Assembly: GCA_964304625.1 (NCBI GenBank)
Contig: OZ199840.1
Coordinates: 3,038,001-3,102,000, forward strand
Direction of reading: 5' to 3'
DNA: 64,000 nucleotides
DNA from: Kudoa neothunni
Taxonomy: Eukaryota; Cnidaria
Shown here: piece by piece, positions 13,182 through 23,811 of the stretch
How the letters are laid out: each line of letters opens with the position of its first letter
Position numbering within the stretch: the stretch's first letter is position 1
The notes under the pieces: model-generated
Seen by the model: only the letters and a program-made list of their open reading frames with translations
Told to the model about the DNA's origin: nothing
Databases searched by the model: none
Position numbers and translations under genes: made by a program

Positions 13182-14207
13182 ATCTAATTTTATAATTACT
13201 ATTAATGCAAAATTACCCTCAAAATATATTATAATGCAACATGCCACAAGGCCAAAATATTATAAAGATTATTATAACCAAGAAGAGACGTTGACATTAA
13301 TTTTGATATTGTGTCGTTTGTAACAAGAGCATTCGATAAATATCTTGTTGCTGTGGCTGATGTATAGGATTAACTCTTCGTCGCTTTGCTAAAATTAAGA
13401 TAGGCTAAAAAACAATACACTTATATTGGTCGATACACCAATAAAAATGTATTATGTAGTTTTATTCAAGGGAATTTGCCATTTATAATTGATGGATTTA
13501 TAGAAATTTTAATTTTTTATATGTTGTTCGATATATGAAATATTTATGAATGAGAATTTTTATTGATAATATTGCAAAGGAAAAGTTTTGTTGATAAAAT
13601 ATTGAAAAGGACCTATGAGATTTTATTTATTATCATTTAGACGTATCAAGCACTGTTTAAGTTTTATGTGTTTATGCTTTACAACGTTATTTAGGAAAGG
13701 GATTTTTTTATATTCGCGATGGAAATGATAACGAGAAATCTTTATATAGCGATAAATAACGCATTTCCAGTGATATTGGATTATCATTCCAGTTTTCTAA
13801 TTATTGCAATCAATTAAAAAAAAATAAAACGTTGGAATTTAAAATAAATTTTTTTCCTTTAAATAATTGATTTTTAGGAAAAAACTTAATTTTTGGCACC
13901 GTTATTCGGTGGACCTCCTTCGGCACACACAGGTTTTTTGAGCACCGTTTTGGGGGATTAATTTATTTGAAGTGTATTTTTCAAAAATCCTTTGAAGATA
14001 ATTTTCCTGTTTCAAAAAATTATTATTTCAATATTTTGCGGTTGTACGCTTTTGCTAATGTTTTTTAAGGAATAGCTAAAGCGATTCCATTTTTTTAATT
14101 ACATTGAAGTATTTCGAGCATGAAAATAGATAGCAATGAAAATGATGAATAAATCTTATTTTTTTCAAACATAATCATATAAATGTAAACTATAAAATGA
14201 GTATATA
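13182..14207. other. Noncoding stretch 3' of gene B
   Basis: No exon recognised. A short G+C-richer patch at 13890-13950 stands out from the AT-rich background but has no clear identity. Confidence 0.4.
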
Positions 14208-16066
14208 TTAAAGCTCATATATTCTATTACGTCGGCGACAAATTCGAAATTTGAGGAACATAAGTATTGAAACTATTAGAGAAACCCCGACAACCAATGA
14301 CATGGCATATATTTTGAGATTATTCGTTCCCGCATGGCCTTGAAGGACTGTAAATCTTTTTCTTTGTTCCAAATGCACTATTACAGATCGAAAATCTGCA
14401 GACTCAACCCAAAAAATAGTTTCAGACGATTTTACTCGAGTGTAATCTATGGTGGAAATGGGAGACTTAGATTCAAGGCTAAATCCAAGCGTAGAACTAA
14501 AATATGTCGATTCAACGCTAAATTCGGAATATGAAGCTAATGGTTGTGATTTAGTCGTAGATTCGATTGAGGGGGCTAGAGATTTCGACCTTAAAGTAAG
14601 CTCTAAGGAGGAAATGAGAGAATCAGATTCGGTGGTCAAATCATCGGTCACAGAATAAATATGAGTACTCTCTGTGTCAACAAAAATTTCGGATGTTTCT
14701 GAAATCATTGGAGTAACTCTGAGAAATTAAATGACAAAAAATAAGTCAACGTAACTAAAATACTGTTTCGAACCTTGCTGCAATAACGAACCAAACGCAG
14801 AATCAAAAAATATATGTTCTTTATTGGGAATATAATCAGGGTGGTCTCTTAACATAAAAACGTTATTTATAGCCTAATAAATATAAGTTTACATTTCTAT
14901 TAACGATACAGTAATATCTTCCAAAAATAGGTTTTTTTCAGTTAAAATTGTGTAAATGATACTTAAATGAAAACATTTTTGAAATATGTAAAAATTACTC
15001 TAAGGATAATGACATCAATTCAACTTGTTGGTGTTAAACATTACATAGTATCCATATTTTTGGTAGTTGACACATTCCGCTTCCTTGTGATTAATTAATA
15101 TTTCCTTAATGCGGCTTATCCTATTTGGTTTAATATTGATATAATCGTTATATATCTAAATTTTATGGAAAAAATCATTATATTTAAATAAAACCTCAAT
15201 CTTCTTATGTTTCAAGAAAATGTCTCTAATTCTGACGGTCGAGAAGTTACAATGATGATTGTCTGTGCAGATTCTACTATCGTAGATGATGGCGCGGATA
15301 AGCGGAACGCATTTTTCAATATTGTAATCTCCGACGAATTTTTCATTAAATGTTTGTACACGTTCTGATACACAAACATCGTTTTGACGGCCATTGCTAT
15401 GCTCGTGTCTAAAACCACTGATGATACAAGGATGAGTGATTAATTCGTTATGTTTTCCCTATATATATATATATATATATTTGTTGAAGATTGATTTAGA
15501 ATAATATTGATAATTAGTTTACCTTGGCTAACTCGTAATAGGTTGTAATCATGATTTTGTCGAATGTCATGCAATAAAAGTCGTTTACAGCTGCAGTATA
15601 CTTTTCATCTCGAATAGAAAATTCTTTGATCATCCAAGCATCGAATATGTCTACACCGATTTGAAAAATTCCCACAGAAAATTTGATGCGGCCCATAAAT
15701 ATAAAGGGCTTTGTATCTAGAAACTAACATATTATTATAGACATCAACAACTATTTCATTACTGATTCATCGAAATTATAGTTATACTTTATTAGTTCAA
15801 CCAATCCACTAGTGGTTTCATCGATGGCGACCGAAATGTCCCAAAATATATTGTAGTACGTAGAGGAGGCAATTTTTTCAATGTCTTCTTGCATAAGCGT
15901 TTTTATTTGCTCTTCATTTTTACTTGAGATAAATTATTTACATTAAATTTTTATGAATATTTACTGATAGAAAAAATCGAGCGAATAAACGACCTGTAAT
16001 AAAATTTCATTTATTTCGTGATTTTCCCATTCACACACATCAATGATTTCATATATGCAATTGCAT
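14208..16066 (-). CDS. Gene B: paralogue of gene A, CD39/apyrase-fold membrane protein lacking catalytic motifs
   Basis: Exons on the minus strand: 15965-~16066, 15763-15922, 15523-15723, 15195-15458, 15045-15155, 14893-14999, 14774-14847 and 14208-14716. Introns are 37-74 nt. Four internal exons have exactly the same length as in gene A (160, 264, 111 and 107 nt), and a fifth differs by one codon (201 against 204). Shared landmarks are KYTAAVNDFYC, THPC, DVC, NIEKC, IC....HC, AEC and QKCF, which keep the NTPDase cysteine order. The large last exon adds a Ser/Thr-rich stalk of about 110 residues, one membrane helix (MSLVVGVSLIVSILMF) and a basic tail RICRRRNRIYEL. ACR2 reads VVYSLDF and ACR4 reads FIFMGRIKFS, so catalysis is not expected. 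The position of the first listed exon's 5' edge is uncertain, and the true N-terminus lies further upstream. Confidence 0.78.
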
Positions 16067-17569
16067 CTTGTGGGACCCCCTATTAGAATTCAATGATATG
16101 AAAATATTTAATAATCAAAATAATTAATAGTTTATTTATTTTTTTGACTTCGATTAGTTTTAAAAAGCGGGTTAAATTGTTTCCATTTTTCTATGTTAAT
16201 GTCCCCCAGCGTTTAACCTTTATTGTACTGAGCGACGTATATAAAGCACCCCATGGGAGTTATTCGCGTCTAAATCCGAATATAAATCGTTTATCATATG
16301 CATCTCTCAAATACTTTTAAAAAATTCTTCTTACATTTTTTAACGTAAGAATTAAGTTAATTATCCTTTATTTATTACATAGTTCTTTTTTTTGAAAAAA
16401 TAATTCCATAACTGGCAGAACTTTCAAAATTTGTTTATTAACACAAGTGATTTTATATTTTTGTCGAATTTTATGAGAAAATAATTATAAAACTATCACA
16501 TATGATTTGAATATGGAATTTTTTGTCAAACTCAGTTTAATCAGGATTAGCGACCATTAACCACAATTAAGTAAGCTGGTATAGTCCCTGCATTACATTG
16601 AACCATCTCTATCTATTGGACGTGTAATTTCTATAATGGTTTTATGCCGTTTTCTGAAAATAAACGTAGTAGTTATTCTTTTATTAATATTTAATCCGAG
16701 AACGGGTATATATATATATATATGAAAACTGATAAACTAATTGATACTTTTTTTCGAGTGACAATAAAAGTGACACTAATCTTCAAATTTTAGGTTGTTT
16801 TGCAATCACCGTGCCTACAATTCGCCAGTCTGGAAAATAAAAATCTATATTCGTTTATCATATATTAAGAATTATTTGACATTAAATACTATGGAAAATA
16901 TGAAAATAGGAGAGAAATATTAACGTAGGCGACGAAAAAGAAATAAATACTCTTTAAATTAAATTATTATAATTTTAAAAGTAAATTAATTTATATGTAA
17001 AATAACTAACTTATAAATACTTATCTAGTCAAGCTTGCCTTTTGCGGGAGATCTTAATAGCAGGATTGTACACGATGTTTTAATTACCATGTTGCCAATT
17101 TTATTGATTGATATCTTTTAATAATTGTATCTATGCTACTTTTGCGCAATTTGGTGATTTATTTGGATCAAAATATGACAAATTTTAAGGTATTTGATGC
17201 GTAGTTTATTATTCCGTCCGTAATTAGTATATTAAATTGATACCACGCAAGATATTGTTTTTTAACCAACTTGTGTTTAAATTCAAGTTTTTTAACATCA
17301 TTTAATTTATTGAATGTTTAGTATATTGATGTAAAATTCCAAGAAATTTATTTTGTAAATAAAATGATTTCTATTGGAGCAATTGGCAGATATCTCATTT
17401 CGAAAAATGCTTAATTTTTTAGCACTCAGTACAGTACAGCAAAGGTTAATATTAAAATACACTTCATTTAAACTGCTCACAAGCATCCTTTATGAATGTC
17501 TTGATTTAGTTATTACATATTTTATATAAAAAAATAATTGAAATAGTAACTTTATTTGTAATATACATT
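16067..17569. other. Gap between gene B and possible 5' exons
   Basis: About 1.5 kb with no recognised exon. It includes a (TA)n run at about 16706-16724. If the segments at 17570-17930 belong to gene B, this is a large intron, far longer than the other introns in that gene. Confidence 0.3.
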
Positions 17570-17928
17570 AAGGTTGATGTCAAATAACATTAACACCGAT
17601 CAAATGTGGGGTTACTTACATGAACAAGATCCACCTTTAATCTTTAGTTGATTAACCCAATCGTTGGTATTTTGTAGTGGCAATGGTCTAATGTAACAAA
17701 TATGCGAAGAATGCGACAGCTTCTTAAATATAACTACTCCATGCTTTTCAATTCATTAATGATACGAATAAATGCTTGACAAAATACTTTTTGATTTTTC
17801 TCTTCATTCATTGTTTTATAGCGGTGACTTAAAATCGCTAACAATAGAGTATATATCAATCTGGATCCCATGATTATGTCAAATGTAAAAATCCCCCTTC
17901 TAATAGATTTGCAACGAGAATAACTCAA
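17570..17928 (-). CDS. Possible N-terminal exon(s) of gene B or a third CD39-fold fragment
   Basis: On the minus strand, 17575-17715 reads SHSSHICYIRPLP, about 16 further residues, then LKIKGGSCS. This spacing recalls the start of CD39 (AGSSHTSLYIYKWP ... CRVKGPGIS), which carries ACR1; if so, the DAG of ACR1 has changed. Just upstream, 17734-17928 is open for 64 codons. It includes a hydrophobic segment LIYTLLLAIL followed by a charged helix and ends in a stop at the junction. How the two join is not clear. The resemblance is by eye and short, so this is a weak call. Confidence 0.3.
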
Positions 17929-18639
17929 TATTTTTACTACAAAATTTAATTGTTGAAATTCCAGTCAACTAATAAATTTAATTGATTTATGCATATTTTA
18001 TTTGTTATCACACATAGAGATATATTAGAAATAAGGATCGCTCCAAGTATTAACTAATTAACAAAGTTTGATGTTTATTATTATATTGGACGAAAATTCG
18101 GTGTTGACTGCAATAAAGTCAATGTTAATACATTCCAAATTCTAGTTTTCTTCAATAATTTTACATATAAATTATCAAATATTAATTAAATAAATTTTTT
18201 CATGTTTAAATTTTATAAAATATTGGAAAAAATCGGTAAAAGCATAAGGATCGGAAAAATTTGAGGCTAAGTGCATTTTTTATGCATAAAGCTATATACA
18301 ATTTCTTTAAGTTGGAGATTTGACGAAAAAATTTAAAATTTTATTGTACTTATAAATGATTATATATGTTTATCGCTAAAAATTAATGTGTGAGAAATTA
18401 ATCAATTATTTATTTACGTCTAGTTTTAATATACTTAATTTTTTTTGGCATAACATCTAATCTTCTGTATTAGCTATCACATTTTACAATTGATAATTAG
18501 TTTAAATATCGCTGTTTTATAATTGAAATATCTAACATACTTATTCAAGATAATTCCATTATGGTTTTCACCGGTAATTTGTTAGTGTGCACGAATCAGA
18601 CCATTACGGTTGAGTATAAATTTTATTTTCTATATAATA
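17929..18639. other. Noncoding AT-rich stretch
   Basis: No feature recognised apart from general AT-richness. Confidence 0.4.
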
Positions 18640-19717
18640 CAGTCGAACCCCCTTTATCCGAAAATCGCGCTATCCGAATAATTTTTTAAAATTTATTTGA
18701 AACTGATGTATATTCTAAATAGAAAAATTTCATTTAACCAAAATTCCAGCAGCCGCAATCCAAAACAACTTTTTGCTGGAATTTTTGGATAAAAATGCCT
18801 TGAAGTCTGGAATCCAGACTCTGGATTGGTGCTTGGTTAAAATGGCACCTACACTTATTTTTTTGATACATACATACATACGTTCGTTATTTATTCACTT
18901 TAAGTTTATTTTTGATTAAAAGAAATAGCGTCACGTAGATAATATAATATTTTATGTTCAAAATGAAACCATGTTCACGATGAGCGAATAAATGTTGGGT
19001 AAAGACTGACTCCCATGTATCATTTCAGGAATAATAAAATATAAAAATGGAATTTATTGGATTGTTTTATCACAAATTAGCAATGAATTCATAAGACCAA
19101 TTTATCAATGGAATTGACTTAATTCAATAAATGTTCACACATCAGTTTTTTCCCATAACACCTCCACTTTTATGTCTTAACAATCATTATTCAATATTAA
19201 ATTGTTGGAATATGACATATTTTAATTAATTAGGAAATTATAAATATCGTTATGGAGAACTCTGGGAAAATACTCCTCATTGTTACTTTATTATTCTTAT
19301 CATCATTATTAATACAGTTTACAATATCCAAATAGGTAAGAAATTATAAAAAAATTAATAACAACAATCCATTTTTTTGAATCTATAACGTATGGTTCTA
19401 ATATGGCGCAGCGGATTTAAGGTCGCACATATAGGTAGTATGCGAGCGCCGACTACGTTGGATATAGAACCACATTGCCTTGAACTAATGTTTTCACACT
19501 TTATTCACTAGTATAACATATATATATATATATATATAGTAGAGTTTTCTTTAAAAATATAAAACAAACATTGAATAATGAAAAATAAAGTATGTAATTA
19601 ACCTACAATTTTTCTCCGCCCCACATGCGCTTTAACCGAACTTTGTTTAACCGAAATTTCAGTATCCTAAACGAAAATGTCAGGTCCTAACATTTTCGGA
19701 TTAAAGGAGTTCGGCTG
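18640..19717. mobile_element. pogo/Tigger-like (Tc1-mariner) non-autonomous element, 1,078 bp
   Basis: The left end begins CAGTCGAACCCCCTTTATCC after TA (18638-18639). The right end, read inward, begins CAGCCGAACTCCTTTAATCC before TA (19718-19719). These are pogo/Tigger-type terminal repeats, with CAGT-like tips, a TA target duplication and about 80% identity over the outer 25 bp. Further degraded subterminal copies of the AACCGAA and TTTAACC words lie inside both ends. No transposase frame is left, so it is a MITE or deletion derivative. It contains a tRNA-like insertion near 19394-19475 and (TA)n at about 19517-19538. Confidence 0.75.
19394..19475 (+). repeat. tRNA-like unit (SINE head or tRNA pseudogene) nested in the pogo element
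   Basis: GGTTCTA at 19394-19400 pairs with TAGAACC at 19465-19471, forming a perfect 7-bp acceptor-like stem. TGGCGCAGCGGATTTAAGG at 19404-19422 fits a Pol III A box. TCGCA and TGCGA form an anticodon-like stem with a 13-nt loop. The expected B box (GTTGGATATAGAACC region) is poor, so a working tRNA is unlikely. A tRNA-derived SINE head or a decayed tRNA copy is the best reading. Confidence 0.4.
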
Positions 19718-21539
19718 TATATGCCTTTTCTAACTATAAGGAATCCACTACAGTAAGTAACCAATTTCACGCACTTTTTAAAAACCTGTTTAGCTAGAAT
19801 ACTTATTGGTCATTATCTATATATATATATATATATATATATAAAGTAGTACCGGGCTTTTCATCAAAATTCGGAAAGCGCAAGAGTCGGTCCGAAATTG
19901 AAATTTTAAATTTAGATTTTTACCTATGTAATAGCTTTTATATTTAATATTTTCATTAAATTTTTAATTAACCCATCAAGGTTTTTCATTCCCTTTTCGA
20001 CACACTAATAATAACAAGATATCTTTATAATAACAATTTATTCTGCTTCAGCCATTTATTATTCAAATAAAATAACTTTATAGCTTATTACAAATTGATA
20101 AAATAATAGAACAAAAATATTTTAACGTGTCTTTAAGACTGGCTAGAGAAGCGTAATGTTTCAATATTAATCATAATATTGCATTAAATCAAAATGTTAT
20201 AACATAATTATAAAAATAAAGCTTTAAAAATATTCATAAAGTCAATTAATTGAAAAAATTCTCTGGGGAAATAATATTAAATTCATTCTATGATCATTTT
20301 GTGGCTAAAAAATACACGATGCAGCATTCAAAAAATAGTTACACCTTCCTCAAATAAAGGATAACGTTATTGTAATCGTAGGGATTATATTGAGAGTCGA
20401 TAATTTTATTTCAATAAAAGCCAAATTCAATTTCGGGTAAAAATGCGAACTAAACTCAATTTTGTAATATAGAGATTTTTTCATTTAAATTTATCATAAT
20501 TGCTATTAGATTAATTTCACCTATCAAAAATTTGACAAAATGCTAAATAATTTTATATTCCATAATTATTTCAAGTCAGAATCATATGTGATATTTTTAT
20601 TATCATTTTTCCGTCAAAAAAAATTTCAATTATTTATATTAATTTTTATTCCGGATAAGGGATATTTAAATAAAATATAAAATTAATTTATTACATACAA
20701 GCAATATAAATTTGAATAAACCTTAGTATCTGAAATGCCCAACTACAATCCGTCCAAAGAACTCTCAATCGCCAAATATTAGGGGTGGTAAAATAGTGTC
20801 TATTTGGGTATTTAATGAAACCGAGGTTTCTAACCATCATTCTTTGGTATAAATTTTCCATTAAAATTTAATGTATTAGAAGGTAATAGAATAACATTAT
20901 TGAAAATCCAAAGAACAAGTAAAATTATGATGTACGAATAATTTAAAATATATCTGTTATTATTCAAGTATACATTAGTTTAAATATAGCCTCGTGAAAT
21001 ATTAAATACATATTAGTCATTGGATTATCTGTGAGATGAATTAGCCATATACATATTCCGATACATTTTAACAAAAAATATATAATTTTAAATAAGGTTA
21101 AAAAATTTATAACGTTTTCTTTTATTTAATCGACTATCCAGAACATCGCATCTGTTATGTAAGCAACGGAGAAATCGTGCTCAACTCAAATTCAACGAGC
21201 ACGTAGAGTATGTAAAAAGCATTTTCACCGCAAAATAAAAACACAGTTATGTATTATTTTTAAAATTAGGTTTATAAATAGGAAAATTTAAAGAACTAAT
21301 TACGATATAACGCTCATACTCATCAGAAATTTTTAATGAAGATATAACTTGATAAATTTGGTATAAATGAGGAAATAAAAAAATAGCTTTACACATCGGT
21401 GAAATCAGTTTTAAAATATCTTAGATATTCTAGGAGATATTCTTTATCGTAAGTATAGCCACTGCCTATTCTTTCTATTTTTTGTATTGCACATCCAATT
21501 AAAAAATGTAGCATACGAATAAATTCAAAATCATACTAA
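19718..21539. other. Noncoding AT-rich stretch
   Basis: No feature recognised except a (TA)n run at about 19820-19842. Confidence 0.4.
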
Positions 21540-22040
21540 AAGCTCATTGCATATTACGACAAATGATTAGAGAGAATTTATGCGGAATATTATCGCTCTA
21601 GAAATCAACGACAAAAATAAAAAAAATTGAAGGCAAAAATATTATAATGCACGATGATGAGACTGCCGTAACTAAACGAAAGGAGAATGTTGGTCGTTTG
21701 TTGTAAAATCGACAGTATTGAATAGTTGGCGGAATATGTGAGAATGGTTATTGTTTTTTGAGCTAACCAACAAAAGGGACCGTGATATTATTTAAAATAT
21801 CATTTCGAATAGAGAAATGGAAAATTCAACTATGTGGACTGATAATTTTGCAGGATATCATTTTTTGAATGAATTTTGATTTCTCCACAAAACGGTTATA
21901 CATAAATATTTATTTTCTTCGGCTGTTGGTGTCTATATCAACCGAATTAAAACTGCTTGGGGTGCATTCAATAGAAAGTACCGTAGCGTTACAAACAAAA
22001 GTCATTAATTGCTCTAGGATTACGTATCAAACTCTATTTT
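21540..22040 (+). mobile_element. Merlin (IS1016-type) transposase remnant
   Basis: The plus strand reads KNIIMHDDETAVTKRKEN, GRLL, IVGGICENGYCF, then STMWTDNFAGYHFLNE, HKTVIHKYLF, GV and NRIKTAW. This is the order of the Merlin/ISXO2 DDE domain: I-x-x-D-E-T with a basic stretch, GG.....CF, then TD..AGY..L, H.....H and the N-x-I-x-x-x-W helix. Stops occur near 21704, 21715, 21796 and 21877, so it is dead. Terminal repeats were not found. It is unrelated to the neighbouring PLAC8 gene. Confidence 0.82.
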
Positions 22041-22644
22041 CTTTTTAAAATATAAAAAAATACGAACTAAGTTCATTTTCAAAGAATTAAACGATAATTT
22101 TCTTGTATAATTTAAATATTCTGATTTTTACAAATTCTGTTGAAGGGGTCCTTATTGTGTATTTTAAGCAGAATACCTTTAATTTATCTGTTTTACAGTC
22201 TAATTCGGATATTAGACTCACATTTAGTAAAATATATCTCTGGCGATAAAAATATTGGTCATTACACGTTATTGAGGAACCATATCTCGACTTGGTGTAA
22301 TCTTAAGTATATAATTTGAAAAGTTGAAATTTTATTATTAATTTATGCGTCTGATATCAAATAAAAATAAAATATTATACATCCTATACCACATAGAAAT
22401 TAACTTAGAATCAACAATAATTCATGTGACGAGCACAGCCAGTATCCTCTGAGACTTCTCAAATAGTGAGAAAAATTACGAAGCACCAAACAATAAAATA
22501 TTTGTAGAAGTTTTATTCAGTAGATAATGCTATTTTAAGAAGCGTAAATTCATCCGGGATAATACATAAAGATAGTATAAGTTAGTGCCTGAATACATCT
22601 TTTTGGGGACTCATTACCATTTGTCGATAAGCTGATTTTATCTC
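22041..22644. other. Noncoding stretch
   Basis: About 600 bases downstream of the first PLAC8 gene with no recognised feature. Confidence 0.4.
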
Positions 22645-23009
22645 CTAATAAATTCGAGCAATCGTTGAAATATTTTCAAGCGAAGATACAGTGTATTCTT
22701 GTCTGAGTGCACATGGAATACAACAGCAATGAAGCGCGCAATCCTCGCATAGGTATCCCTACAGGCACATTATTAACTCGCTAAAATGTAACTTACTTTA
22801 ATAGAGTTTTGGTATCGAATTTTCTCCCGCAGCAATGCGCCGAAAATTGGTGGACATAACGCATAACCCAAGCCCCACATAATTGCGTTTCCCTCAATAT
22901 CATTTGCATTTAAGCCGGCAACAATACAAGGGGCAACCCAGGCTGCACAACACCAACAACAATCTCCTGAGCATTCACATAACCCGGTGCTCCAAACCCT
23001 CATTTCCAT
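22645..23009 (-). CDS. PLAC8-family Cys-rich protein 1
   Basis: Two exons, 22797-23009 and 22645-22758, separated by a 38-nt GT-AG intron in phase 0, give 108 residues from ATG at 23009. The PLAC8 signature is complete: WSTGLCECSGDCCWCC near the N-terminus, a hydrophobic segment ending in CPP, then LREKIRYQ. The second exon continues with LCEDCALHCCCIPCALRQE. The cysteine runs and the final CCxxPC-x-L-x-Q-E are the family hallmark; PLAC8 proteins are small membrane-associated Cys-rich proteins of diverse or unknown function. The frame stays open upstream to an AG at about 23047, so a longer N-terminus through another exon is possible. A close paralogue with the same intron position lies at 27812-28150. 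Confidence 0.88.
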
Positions 23010-23644
23010 GTTAGACCCTCTAATACGGTTACGCAACTTAGCATCCTAAAAACAAACTAAATATCGAAAATATTAAATAATTTTTTGTATTCTTTTAGGA
23101 ATCACTATTATAAATAAATTAGTTGTTCGTATGGAAATATTGACTTGGTGAGTATGAAATAAAATTTACGGTGAATTATTATTAGGATTGTTATTGTTTT
23201 TTTATGTATTAAGATATAAACAACGATTAATTGTGAATTTAGGATAACGTCGCACGTTTGCATTAACATGCACAAAATGGAATTTGAGCCCTTTGAAAAT
23301 CATTTCATCAAATGGCTTATTACATTATCTACTATATGTATAAAGTTCTTATGTCTGCCAGTGTGTGTTTTGTTTGCAGCAGTACGCATATGCCATGGAG
23401 AAACTTTCTTTAACCCACTAAGTCACTTGAAAATTTACACCTTCCGAGTGAAATTGGGGTGTAAATACACCCTAGGTTTTTTTTCAACGAAATTATTGTA
23501 TAATATTAGCTAACTAGTTCTGTGTAACTAGAAAAATTTGTGTTGAGTAATTTTTGAGTAATTAACGAGAAAACATTGCTAAATCCTGACAGCGCGTGGG
23601 TGAATATACTAAGACATTCTGGCGGTCAGAAAATTACCTTAATC
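23010..23644. other. Gap between PLAC8 gene 1 and the hAT element
   Basis: Mostly noncoding. An 81-codon plus-strand frame (23268-23513) looks like chance. A G+C-richer patch at 23410-23490 with GGTGTAAATACACC symmetry could be an old transposon end but is unassigned. Confidence 0.35.
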
Positions 23645-23773
23645 CAGGGGTCTCCAAACTTTTTTTTTCGTCGACCCCATCGAGAAATATTCTTAAAAAC
23701 ACTAGTATTCGCAACTTTTCTATTAAAAAAAATAAAAATATCTGTAACGTAACTCATTAATATTCTATTTCTA

Positions 23774-23811
<38 letters not shown>

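Noticed and set aside
23777-23806. Dinucleotide (TA)n tracts here and at 5218, 15462, 16706, 19517 and 19820 as possible regulatory or origin sites
   Set aside because: Ordinary microsatellites in AT-rich DNA; the one at 15462 sits in an intron of gene B.
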